DNA from: Trogon surrucura
Taxonomy: Eukaryota; Chordata; Aves; Trogoniformes; Trogonidae
Assembly: GCA_020746105.1 (NCBI GenBank)
Contig: CM036626.1
Span: 13,596,001 to 13,660,000 of the forward strand
Direction of reading: 5' to 3'
Length of the DNA stretch: 64,000 nucleotides
Shown here one piece after another: positions 1 to 11,247 of the stretch (the first letter of the stretch is position 1; each line of letters starts with the position of its first letter). The notes below the pieces were generated by a model that saw only the letters and a program-made list of their open reading frames with translations, had not been told where the DNA came from and made no database searches. The position numbers and the translations under genes are program-made.

Positions 1-889
1 AGGTAGAAAATAGGCTTCTCTCTTTAGCTCTCTTCGTCACAGCAAGGCTCTAAATGGCAACTTCTGATCTTGTTTCATTAAATTTTGGAATGACTACATT
101 TCAGTTTGCTGGCGCAAGACAGTACTGTTAATAATAATAATTCTAAAAAAATTAATTATTTCAACCTGGGTGGAGGATGCAATAAGAGAAAAAGAGGATT
201 CTCCTAGTGTTTCAGATGATGTTGATAGCGTTAAATAATGTATGTTTGCTTAAGTCAGGATTAGAAGATGTAAAAGTTCTTTAGGCCTCAAAAAAAAGCA
301 TCTTCAGTTATATCACATAAATCTTTAAATTTTTGGCATTTTAGGAGGAAGTGGTTTACTAAAAATATCAAAAGTTTTTGTATGTGGGTTGAAAGGTTTC
401 ATAGCTGTCTTGTAAGCTGTCATCAGATGTCCACTAAAAGTTCTTGTGTGGCAGACAGAACAGGTTAAAAGACAAGAGTTTTCAACTGAGATGCAGGAGC
501 TGGTATATTGATAAAAACACTTTTATAAATCTGCCCTATTCTCACCTCCCTCCTTCTCATCGGATACGTACAAACTGACCATAAATGACCAACGTGGCTA
601 TATCGTGCTATTGGCTTATTTCGCAGTTAGGTGGGAGGACTCAAAGTCTTACGACGTAGTCAGTGCAAGATGGGATAGGATGTGAAACGCTGTGGGATGG
701 TACCTCTGTTTTTGCATGTGTGAACGTGAACCAGTGGTGCTCTTTTGCAGCTGCCTGCATACCAGGCTGCCTTCCTGCATCACCAGGACCTCGATGGAAG
801 TGATCCTTTCCTCTTTGGGGGAATCCCTCTTGGGGCTGCATCTGCAGTGCTGTATCTCGCAGTATGAGGGGTGAGGTTAGGAGATGGTT

Positions 890-1168
890 AGGGGGCTGGA
901 GCACATGATGAGAGAGGAGGCTCTGCAAAATCTAGGGTGGTATAACCTGTAGAAGAGAAGGTTAAGAAGGGATCTAGTTTGTGATTAGCTGCTTTTAAGG
1001 GAGTTGTGGAGAAGACAGAACCAGACACTGCTTGAAGATGAACAGTGAAAGGAGGAGCAGTGGTGGCAAATTGCAGTAAGTAGCACAGATTTCCACAGTG
1101 CATATGGTAAAGCACTGGAGCAGGTTGCCTGGAGAAGTGGTGCAATCTCCATCCTTCATGATATTCAA
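890..1168 (+). mobile_element. Decayed CR1 LINE 3' fragment
   Basis: The segment starts with GGGGGCTGGAGCACATGATG and ends with a decayed version of the CR1 stretch for an ACTGGAGCAGGTTGCCTGGA type motif and a following CTCCATCCTTCATGATATTC. There is no intact ATTCTATGAT tail. Borders are approximate. Confidence 0.65.
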
Positions 1169-1822
1169 AATTTTACTGGTTTCTTATTTGGTTTCCTAGT
1201 GTTCCACAGTAAAGCATAACCATTTCTGGCTCACATTTGCAGTCTGTGAAACACAGCAGTGCAGAGCGGCTCCACGCTCCTCTGTGCAGTGTGCTGTGGT
1301 CAGGTTTTTTCTCGTCTTTGCAGGGTAGGCATCGGAGAGAGGGAAAGGGGTTTCAGAAACTGAAACAACCTTTATCTCTGCTTAAAAGGGAGAAGAAACA
1401 GCTGCGTTTACTTCCCACATAGAGGGAATGATGTATGGGAGAAGGACTTCTGTACTGCAAGAGTGGAAGTTGAATGAACTGATGATAAGCGAGGAATAGA
1501 TTTGCAGGCAGGGGATGAGTAACTGGGATAGATGCCTGCGAAGCTAGAAGCTCAAAATCGGTTCCTTGATATAGCTGAGGTAATGGACAACGCTGTGGGC
1601 ATTTGGTCTGTTTCTCAATTCTGCCTCATGCTGCCAGGGTGTGCAAAACTATTCTAAACAGCTCATGATTTTTGAGCCTAATGTCTATTTTTATCTTGGA
1701 GGATAGGGGAAGGATGCTAGCAAGAATTCACTTTGCTAGTGAAGGATCACCTTTCTTCTCAGGCATCTGTTTCTTTTTTTACATGAATATTTTCATAGTG
1801 CTGGTATGACTCAGTAGAAAGA

Positions 1823-1984
1823 GGCGGTGTTGCTAGGCAGCAGTTTGAGCACTTTGCAGATGCCATGTGATGGCAGTAAGCTGCCTTGTAATAATCCATT
1901 GGTGGCTGTATTCCTGGCTGAGGTTCTGTATTGCACAAAGAAAGAGGCATCTCTGACAGGAGCAGATGCTGCCTAGCAACTGCC
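1823..1984. repeat. Imperfect inverted repeat, arms about 40 bp, 81-bp spacer
   Basis: Arm 1823-1864 pairs with arm 1946-1984. The core GTTGCTAGGCAGCA (1829-1842) is perfectly complementary to TGCTGCCTAGCAAC (1967-1980), and the inner ends (GCAGATGCC at 1856-1864, GGCATCTC at 1946-1953) also nearly pair, with a mismatched middle. It could fold as a long hairpin in RNA or DNA. Origin is unknown; a relic of a small inverted-repeat transposon is one possibility. Confidence 0.5.
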
Positions 1985-2244
1985 ACTGCTCCCCAACCGG
2001 ACTGAAATACCTTCACTTAATTGTACTGTAATTTTGGTAATATACAAAACCTGAAGCGTAACAGATTGCTTTTGATTCTGAAGTATTTTTGTCTTCCTCA
2101 AGGTTTTGCGTGAAAGTTCATGAAGACCATTAATAAGGTCAAAAAAATCTTTAACCCTCTTCTAAATCATGTCTTTTGTTTAATCCCTACTCTTCGATTG
2201 TAATGTTTGGATGGCTTTTAATCAGCTTTTGATAATCTTTTTTT

Positions 2245-2263
2245 TGTGTGTGTGTGTGTGTGT
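2245..2263. repeat. (GT)n microsatellite
   Basis: A T run is followed by about nine GT units. Confidence 0.9.
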
Positions 2264-5200
2264 ATTACATTAGGGCCTCGCAATTCCAATCGGATTAGAG
2301 CCCTGTTCTGTGCCGTGTGTACCAGTACACTCTGCAAGAAGTGCCCCTTGCTGCAAAAACCTTGTTTTATTGGGGTAGTTGTTTTTTTAGGGTGTGATTG
2401 GGCATGTCCTCTCCTTCATACCTAAATTCTTCATATTGTCCATCTTACTTGAACAGCAGAATGCTTTGAAAGTACTAGACCTTTTTGTTTTGTTACCAGT
2501 TTTTGTTGTAAACATCCTTGTTGAACGTGTCCAGGACTTGCAAATAAATTTGCATGTCTCAAATTAATTTCCGGCAAGTAATTGAAACCTTCACCCACAA
2601 TTAATCGTTTAAGTACTTGGAAGGTATACTGTGAAGGTGAAAACAGTATTCTAGGTATTTGTGGAATAAAATGAAAATGTTTTCATTTTAATTTCCTGGT
2701 GGCTATGGTCCCTTGTCAAATATAATCAGAGTCTAACTGTGTAATCTATGAAGCTGCCAGATTTAATCAAGCAGTTCTGCAAAAAAATAATCATATTGGT
2801 CTTTAATTTAGGTGAGTTTTTTAATGTGGGGTTTTTCCTTCAGAAGCTTTTTTTTGTCTTTTAAATTATGAAATTCACAATTTTCTGTTTGCAAGAACTA
2901 CTCCTTTTTGCTGGAAAAAAAAAGGTTTGTAGTTCAGAGAGAGGCGCAGACTGGAAGGTACAGGGTGGTTTGGTAAGTATTAATTCTCTGCTGCCTGTAG
3001 GCGTGATTGTGCAACACAGTTGCCTCACAAAAAGGTGAAGCTAAATCTTGACTTCTAGCTGTCTTCTCTCTGTGGTAACTTACAGAATGTTAGGAATCAC
3101 AGAGTGTTGCATTAATGTTGTTGCTTTTTCTTACGTAGTCATATTGCTGTGGCTTAAAGATTTTCCATGTCTGCCATATGTAAATATAAAGTATTAACAT
3201 CTGTCACCCTTCTTGGAAAATAAATTATTAAAAAAAAAAGGTAGTTTGGAAGATTCTGAAACCATAAACACTGTGGAGTGGAGGAACTGAAATTGATTGT
3301 TCACTCTTTATTTTAGTGCAGTTCCCAGAGGGCATTGGTGGTGCAGGATCTGAACAAAACGCTTTCTGTGTGATGCATGGGTGAAGTGTGGAGTTCTAGG
3401 ATGATGCGGTTCAAAAGCATGTGGGTGGCTCCATAGAAGAAAAAGTGTGGAAAACACTATTAAATACATAAATTAGTACTAATAAAAACTTCTACTTTAA
3501 GAAATCCCAATTCACAGGTGACTTAAGTTGGGGAAAACTGCATCCTTGCCTTATGCTCATACTCTTCCCCAACCTCCTTGTTTTAGCCTCTGTTAGGAAA
3601 AAGCTATTGAATTTGGTGTCACCTGCTGCAATGACTCTTAAATGATCTTACATGGAGCCTTTATTTTCATCTGGGTATTACAGGGAAGAAACTAAAGTTA
3701 ATCTTACTCAGCTGTTGAAACTAGCTTATGCTGTTGGATACTGGACACTTTTAATAGATTCATTAATAAGGAAAAAACATTTTAAGGAATGACATTTTCA
3801 ATCTGAAGTAACTACTTTAAGAATTAATCAGTATCAATTAATCTTAGGCTCAGGGATTGACTTCTGTTCCATGTAAGGTAGTAATAGTGATAGCTAATAG
3901 TAGTTGGATAGGAAATTCTTCACAAGGACTGTGAGATTTAAGAGTTTGTTGCATGTGTTTACCCAAAGTAAGTATGAACACCAAATTCTTAGCTGGTGTG
4001 ATAGAGGCGCGAGTTTAAAATATGAGTATGTGTCATAAAGCAGAAATTATGCCATTGGAAAACTTCAGAACTTTGACATTTGTAGCCCCGAACACAGTTC
4101 AGTGTCTGCTCAGTGTGATCAAAGACGGGTGAGGCACGGAGCTGAGTGCAGAGCAAGTCAAGTGCAGCTGCGCTTCTCCTGTGCTCTGCCCTTGCCATTC
4201 CTTCGGAAACTAGTTTGGCCAAAGATACACTAAGGACATGACCAATATGTGACCTGAACGACTGCAGGCTGAGTGTAGTACAAAAAGTTTGCCATTTAAC
4301 TTTTATAAATTCTAACATGAAACACTTGTTCTGCTTCTGTCATCTAAATTATTGCAAGTTACCAGAATTTTAGCAAGACAGATAATGAGTTGAGAACTAG
4401 AAAAAACTGTCACAGAACTCTTTGTTTCTTCTGTCACATTATGCAGCTAAAAAAGAACCAGTGAAACCAATAAAAACCAAAAGACATATTCATAGCTTGT
4501 AATATGAAATATTGTGGGTTTTTTCCTCCAAAATTAACATGTAAAGTTCATTAAATCTTGGACTCACCAACATCCTGGGATAAAGAAAAACACAGATGTG
4601 CTTCAGCACATTAGATCTATTCTAGCAGCAATTATTTTTATTGTGGAAGAAAAAACACAAGAAAAATAATTTTAAAAAAGCAGAACTTCATGATGAAAAA
4701 AATGGTTTGGATTTGGAGAAGGAAAAGGCGACATTGTGAATGTGGAAACACGTTGAACTGATTTTATTTTTTGGTCCTCATTTAAATAAATACTTGGTAC
4801 GTCTTGGAAAGTGAGGAGGGAAAGGGCAGGAAAAGGGCTCTGTTCCTTTGTAAAAATAAACGCATTACTTAGGGGCTGAACTGATATTTTATATCGTAAA
4901 CAGCATTAAGCAATGTCAAAATATTTTTGCTATATGTTTGCTACAATGCGTAGAAATAGGTTGAAAAAATTAGAAAGTATATGAGAAGGCATATACCTCT
5001 ATCAGTCCATTGTGCTTCAAAGTATTTTTAGGCATATGCTGAGAAAAAGTGATGTTTCAGGGGAATGAGCAGCTAGACGCTGCATGATCTGTATGTGGAT
5101 GTATTGTGCTGGGCAGTACGCTGGTATTTCCTGTTCTTGTTTCGGATTTTTCCACCTTTTCTGTTACCAAAAAAAAAAAAAAGGGACACACACACACTTC

Positions 5201-5559
5201 TATTACTATGTTCATGATGTAATTGAAATAATGTATTTGAGAAGAAAAATCATCTGTGGAAGTATTGTGACCTAAGTGAGATGGTGGGGAAGCTGGGAAG
5301 TAGGAAATTGAATTGGAAGGACTTACAAAAGGTAGATATATTTTTAACGATATCACAGCAGAAGTGAAACCAGCTTGGTTATTTAGAGGGGCAGCACACA
5401 CATGAAATCTAATTTACCTTTTCTTTGACTGTGAATTGTGTTCTCTCTTTTTGCCATGGTAGTATTCAGGTCACAAATCAATAGATAGCGAGGGACAGCA
5501 GAAGCTCAGGCTGTGATTCCATAATAACAGTGTGAGAGAAATGATAACAATGGAGCCAC

Positions 5560-5935
5560 ACCCCCGCTCATTCAGCATCCTGCCCTTGACAGTGACCAGT
5601 AGCAGGTGTTTACAGTGGGGCAGCACAGCAAGATAAGCGTATGTGGTGCTTTCCCAAGACTTAAGTGCTTTCTGGGTCAGGGACTTGCTGGGCTGAAGGT
5701 GGTGCGAGCCCTTAATTTTCCCTATTTGCTTTTGAACTTGAGTAATTTATTTTTTCTAATCTTATTTTTATCACCCACAGCATCTTGTGAGGAGTTTCAC
5801 AGTTTATGCACTTTGTGGAAAAATATTTTATTAAATAAAGTCCCAAACTCTTGTCTGCTCTTTCATTTGACAGTGCTTTGGGTTTTGTACTGGAAGGGAT
5901 GGTTAGCAGTTTTTTCCTGTTGAGCTTCTCCGTGC
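5560..5935 (-). mobile_element. Ancient CR1/L3-type LINE fragment
   Basis: Read on +, it has the pieces GCATCCTGCCCTTGACAGTG, TTGTGAGGAGTTTCACAG and CACTTTGTGGAAAAATATTT in the order seen in reverse-oriented old amniote CR1-like LINEs. It is heavily diverged and was recognised only by eye. Confidence 0.5.
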
Positions 5936-6171
5936 AACTTACTCATTATACTTGCTCCACCCCTTCCAGCTGTCAGTCCTGCTAGTAGAAGAGTCCTGTT
6001 CATAATTAATCATATAAAAGCCCTTATGCAGTCTCACTTCTCTTATGCTGTTTTGTCTTTTTTTGATAAAGGGGAGAGGAGAAAACTGGCACTTGGGGGT
6101 TCATCGTGCATTTTATACAGTGCTGCAGGTGATGGTGTCTTCCCTTCTTCCCAAGGACGCTCTTCCGCTGT

Positions 6172-6198
6172 GTGGTGGTGGTGGTGGTGGTGGTGGTG
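6172..6198. repeat. (GTG)n trinucleotide microsatellite
   Basis: About nine GTG/TGG units. In other frames it reads as poly-His or poly-Gly and creates the short ORFs there, which are not genes. Confidence 0.9.
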
Positions 6199-9100
6199 AG
6201 GAGAGGTGCTGCTTGGCCGTGGCTGAGCATTAAGCTTATGACCAGAACTCTGAATAACTTGCCAGAATTTCGCTCTGTGGCGATAGCAAGGGGAGAGGCA
6301 GTTGGTTTGTGTGTGAGTTGAGGGTGGTTCATCTCTCATGAAACCCCGAGGAGATGGACTAAATGGTGTACGTCTGCCAGTTTTACTGGTGGTACTTCGG
6401 TTTGTCTGCAGTTGTTTATTACCCTGAATAGCTTGAGTGGCTTCACAAACTTTATCAGTATTCTAAATTGTCAGCTTTTGTGGATCATTTAGAAATATTT
6501 GAAACAAAAGGCTTCAGAAGAGATCCCTTTAGAGCTTGCTGATCAATTGCTAAGAAAATGGGCTGCTACTTCTATTTCGTATCTATTTATCTGTGCCTTC
6601 CCACTTAATCACAGCCAAGCTCAGTTTCTGCAAGAGCTTTTGACAGGGACTGTTCCAGAATAGATTTATTTTTTTTTAAAACCTACAGGATTGTATCAGC
6701 TGGATCATCTTTGTCCGTGTAGCAAGCAGCTCCTTTAGGTGTCTAACAGATGAGGAGTAAGTAAGCTCTGCAAAGATGCGCTCTTTATTAAGATGCCACG
6801 TTTACCCGTGTACCCTTCTTTTGAAACAGTTTTTCTTGCTGCTGGTGATGTACAGTGCAGTTGCTAATGTCAGGGCATGTCCATAGGCAAGGGAAGGCAC
6901 TTCTGAATCTGTCTTTTGGATCTCTGTCGTTCCAAATTGCTATTCCAATGCTGTCTGCTCTTACATATTATACCTGCCAATGCCTTCATACTGTCTGATG
7001 TAGCTTGAGAGTAACTGCCAATGTGGACTAGTTTGTGCTTTTCTCATTAATAACTTACAGAGGTGTAGAGAGGGAGATTTCTTTGGCTGCAGCTCACTTC
7101 GATGCAGTTTGAGTACCACCTTGAGTTAAGGAGCACCTGTCGTGGAGTTGATTCCTGCAAGTGGTGCGTGGTGCTTTTCTGAAGTGTTCCTCTTTGGCAG
7201 AACATTGGGTTTAACTGCTGGCTGACATTACATTTAGTGAGGGGGCACAGTGACCTCCTTATAAACCTGAATGATGGCAAAGGTGTTTAATATCTAAAAG
7301 TAGATGTTAAATATTTAAGCAGTCTGTCCTGGAATCCAAGAGGTATTGTTCGGAGCTCTTAGCTGGTGGGTAAAAGCTTTGCTGTGTGACTGTTTTGATG
7401 ATGTGTTGTTTCTGTATTCTGGTGACGGAGGGGATGACTCTTGTAAGAAATTATGGAGATTTGTTGATTGATGGACAGTTTGTAGATGATAACACACTAT
7501 AGAGAATTTCTCTGTGGGAAGGACAGAAGTCAGTTATTGGAGTCCTCAGTATAAATTATTTTCTTTGTAATCGTTAAATTATTCAGTATTTCCCTGTATA
7601 TGTGTTCGTATTTTCAAACAATACGGCTAAGAAGAATTGTTCACCTAAAAGTGACTTTGTAAATAAGGTTGGTGCATAGTGCATTTTTAGCTTAATAAAT
7701 AACATCCATAACTTTGGAAGTAACCTTTGGAATCCTATATCAGACTATAAAATCGCCTCAGATTTCCGGTATTCTGTCATAATCCGTGGTTATTTATACC
7801 ATTTGTTTTTATTTAGATCCTTTAATATTTCCTGACTTCTATTTAGTGTGTCTGGAAAGTCAACCACTCTTGAGATTTGGCTTCTTTTATTTTGAAAATA
7901 GTCAGACTGCTATTCACAGACCCTACTGATTATTAAAATTGTCAAACAGAAGAGTCTTACATAATTTATTGATGACTACCAATGTATTGATGAAGGAATT
8001 AGATTTCATACTGCTCTATTAAGAATGGGGAACATGAGGTAAATGTTATTTTTCTGTAAGATCTTATTTTCTAATTGTGAATGATTGTCTAGATTGTATC
8101 TACAGCTGATGGGATCAGTTCATTTCAGTTCCGTGATTTTTGATGGTTGTTTTTTTTTTTCCACTGAAGTAGACCTAAGAAAAGAGCTTTGGCTATCTTT
8201 ATTAATAGAGTACTCTGAATTCTAAAGAGCTGATTGCACATTGATGCGGTAGAGTCCTTATATCAGATTTTCTTTGTGTGACCAGTAGAGCCTTTTATAA
8301 ATGGCCGGTTTGCATCTATAAACTATCAGATCAATTAGAATTACTTCTTTTAGGACTAAATATATTAAAATCATTATTCTTGGTCATATATTTAAAGTTC
8401 ATTATATAAGCAGATAAATAAAAAACCAAGTATTTTCCTGGTACCTTTCCTTTAGCTTTTGTTCCAAGCTCATGTTTTATTGTTACATAATAGGGAAGTA
8501 TCTGATGACCAAACAACTCTTAGTTGCCTCAAATCCATTTTCTTTCCTGGTCACAATCCTTTATTCAGTATAAATAATTGTCATAGGAAACTAGCTGTTG
8601 TTTGCTAATGGCAGACTTCTAATGCAATGTTAATGTGCAGTAATGTTTTTCAGACTGTTACGTGTTGGACTCAGCTGAGTAAAACCAGGCAGTTGTTAAT
8701 CTCTCCCCAATTCAAATTACTCTTTTGTCCGCAGCCACTAATACCCGTGTCCCGTAACCGATGCTTGTGTGTCATGATAATCTTGGCATGCTCAGAGAAG
8801 TTGAAAATGGCCTGGAAATTGGATTTAATATTATAATGTGTATATTAATTTTTATAATAATAGTGTATCTATAATTACTCTCATAAATGAATGTATTTTG
8901 TTACTCTGGTAACAATTCTCCATTCTTCGGGTGTTTTCAATAGTAGCTTTTTGCCCAGGATTTTTAAAATCGCATGGTTTTTAGACATACTTGATTTTTT
9001 TTTTAGTATTTTTTTGGCCTGAACAGAAAAGTCATGTTTTTTAGGGCTATACTGTGCTAAACAACTTAAAAATAAAAGGTGTTCGTACCTTCTTGTTCTG

Positions 9101-9937
9101 GTAAAATTGCCCATTAGGAAAAAACCTCACATTTTCTATATTTAAAGCATAGTGCTGTGTAAAATACTGGAGAGGCAAGGAAAAACCGGTAGAGGTTTGA
9201 TTGTGACCTGCCACAAACATTTGGCAATTGTCGGTGTTCATGCACTTTGGGAGAAGCATTAAGTAGTTTTCTTTGGTTGAAATCCATGTTTATGATTTCT
9301 TTGTGCATGAGGAATGAATCCAGAATGCTGACAAGCTGAGTGTTTGCCTTGGATTATGTTGTCTGTGTTACTCCAGTCTGGAGCCGGTTCTGCTTCTCCT
9401 GTCTCTGATGTAAACAAGGATTTAAAACCTCATTTAACTAGCAGTGACTTCTGCTGGGCCCTAGGAGCTGAGAGAAAGGTTTAGGTTTGTTGATGGAATC
9501 CCTGGTTTTTTTGCACTTTAATTAAACACTGCGTTGCGTCTTGCTGTGAAAGTGCAAACATCAGATGCTGTTTGGTTCTTTTCAGATTCTTTTCTCCTAT
9601 TACTCTCACCTGTGTGGGTGTTTGCTGGGTGTATGTAGTTTGTTCGTTCTTGCCTTTTCCCTTTATGAAATCTGTCTATATGGTTGAAACTGTGTTTTCT
9701 TTTGGTGAAAGCTTTTTTCTTATGCTTTTCTCGTTATTTCTTGGAAGTTCAAGGTTTGGGAAACACACCTTGTGGTAGATAGTCTTAAGTTTCCGTGGTG
9801 TTCTTCACCTGGACTTGAGACTTTCTGGTTAACTGCTTTAAGTTTTGCACAGAGAGGCTTTAGTTATAGGGGATGGAGTGGCTTTGACATAAAAAGATGT
9901 TTTGTGGAGGCGGTGAAATGCAGCTCCATCACATGAG

Positions 9938-10123
9938 GGCTGGTTTAGCTCAGTGGGCTGAGCGTGGTGCTTGAAACACCAAGGTCGCGGGTTCGATTCC
10001 CGTTTGGTTCTCGTGTGTTGCCTGACCTAGTCGAGAGGTGGCGTCCCTGCTCACAACAGGGAGGTTGGATTAAAATGATCTCTGAGGTCCCTTCCAGCCC
10101 AGGCCATTCTATGATTCTATGAT
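9938..10123 (+). mobile_element. tRNA-Ile-derived SINE with CR1 tail, full head (TguSINE1-like)
   Basis: The 5' half is a tRNA-like head with an intact box A (TAGCTCAGTGGG, 9946-9957) and box B (GGTTCGATTCC, 9990-10000). The segment CACCAAGGTCGCGGGTTCGA matches tRNA-Ile. The body runs into a CR1 3' tail (GGAGGTTGGATTAAAATGAT, then CTGAGGTCCCTTCCAGCCC) and ends in two ATTCTATGAT repeats. This is the known layout of passerine SINEs mobilised by CR1 machinery. Both promoter boxes are intact, but the anticodon position reads TGA rather than an isoleucine anticodon, so it is not a functional tRNA-Ile gene. Confidence 0.9.
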
Positions 10124-11163
10124 GGGAACATCTCAACCATAGCTTGAGTGCATTTTGAGGGGAGCGTCCTCTTTCTGTTGGCAAGAAAGGCCGATGCCCA
10201 CTGGAGGTCACTGTTTCAGCTCGTGGAATTGCTCTTGCAGTGCTCCGGCGGGTGTGTAGGTGACATATAGGGCGCGCTTTGTGGCTGGACATGTGTTTGC
10301 TTAAAGCAAGGTACTGGAATGATTAAATTGAATCTGTGCCTGAATGAGATTTTTAAGTGCTGATGAACAGGTGTTGCAAGACTTGGCGGGGGGCAGACCC
10401 TATTTGCAGTTCATCCTTTGTTATGAAAAGTCGTGTTTTGGGTAACTACCATGTTTATGTCCCTGTTGTATTTTGATAAATATGGTTGAAGAATATATAC
10501 ATGATGATTTTTTTTTCCTTTTTTTAAATTGAGTTTAGTTAGTCAGTGGGTTTTTAATTGTATTCATATTTCTGAAACATTAAGATTGGTTCTTACTTTC
10601 CCTGGTTGATGAAAACTGAAAATACGTAGAAAAATATGTGTGTCATGTTAGTTGGTGTTCCTAAAATTCTTGTATATACCTACCTAAATATAATAATGTA
10701 TGGTAATATAGGATTTTTGCAGTATATTAGTTGCACAGGTGGTACTTGAAGTAGTTTCAATTTGGGAGAAGGTAATTCCTCTAGTTGACATCCTGTTACA
10801 CTCTTTTTGCAGTTAGGACTGCCTGTTCCATTGATGAGTTGTGTAGTAGAGTCAGAATTATGAGATAAAGCAATCTTTGTATGCAGTATGAATCAGGGGT
10901 TGGTGATTAAAGTGCTTACAAGCCCTGCTTAATTAAAAAATCTTTTAAAAAACGCAGCTTTTATGTTGCTGCTGAGCTTTGTTTCTGATAAGGGCCAAAA
11001 TGAAGATACCCGATGAGGAGAAGTTGGCTGACAAGTTTTCTGGGCAGCTATGTAATAGCTATTTTTATATAAGGAGTGAGTTAAAGTGCTGTGCTGAGAA
11101 GAAAAATTCACACAGAGCTTCAACCCTCATATGTGTCTCTCTCTGTTTCTCCCCACCCTCTAG

Positions 11164-11247
11164 TGATATGCAGCTTCCGAGGAGCCGTACCGCAAGGCTT
11201 GGTCCTGGAACTAGGTGAAACTGTCCAGATCCTGGAGAAATGTGAAG
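11164..11247 (+). CDS. DOCK3: DOCK3 exon (probably coding exon 2), first half of SH3 domain
   Basis: The exon is 84 nt. It follows a pyrimidine-rich acceptor ending CCCACCCTCTAG and precedes the donor GTAAGTG. It enters in phase 1: the leading TG completes a valine codon begun in the previous exon, then 27 codons follow and a final G starts a glycine codon. The peptide contains [18 protein letters not shown] and TVQILEKCE, matching the N-terminal strands and acidic loop of the DOCK SH3 domain (about residues 13-41 of DOCK3). In known DOCK proteins this SH3 packs against the catalytic domain and binds the C-terminus of ELMO. The exon before it, encoding the first dozen or so residues, was not found in the 11 kb upstream and is presumed to lie outside the window. 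Confidence 0.95.

Larger units (their letters stand above)
1..11163. other. DOCK3: 3' part of DOCK3 intron 1
   Basis: This AT-rich intronic sequence has no exon I can support. It holds a decayed CR1 (about 890-1168), an imperfect long hairpin (1823-1984), a (GT)n run (2245-2263), an ancient LINE fragment (about 5560-5935), a (GTG)n run (6172-6198) and a SINE with a tRNA-like head (9938-10123). I searched for the short DOCK3 start-codon exon and did not find it. The remaining stretches look like unique intron. Confidence 0.8.

Noticed and set aside
6024-6339. Histidine-rich minus-strand ORFs of about 100 codons
   Set aside because: They are produced by the (GTG)n microsatellite.
9938-10012. 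Possible tRNA gene (tRNA-Ile-like, boxes A and B present)
   Set aside because: The anticodon position reads TGA, the D-arm is altered, and the sequence continues into a CR1 tail that is repeated at 19823-19990; it is a SINE head.
1-11163. DOCK3 start-codon exon or promoter CpG island
   Set aside because: No sequence encoding the expected short N-terminus with a phase-1 donor, and no CpG island, was seen; exon 1 is taken to lie upstream of the window.
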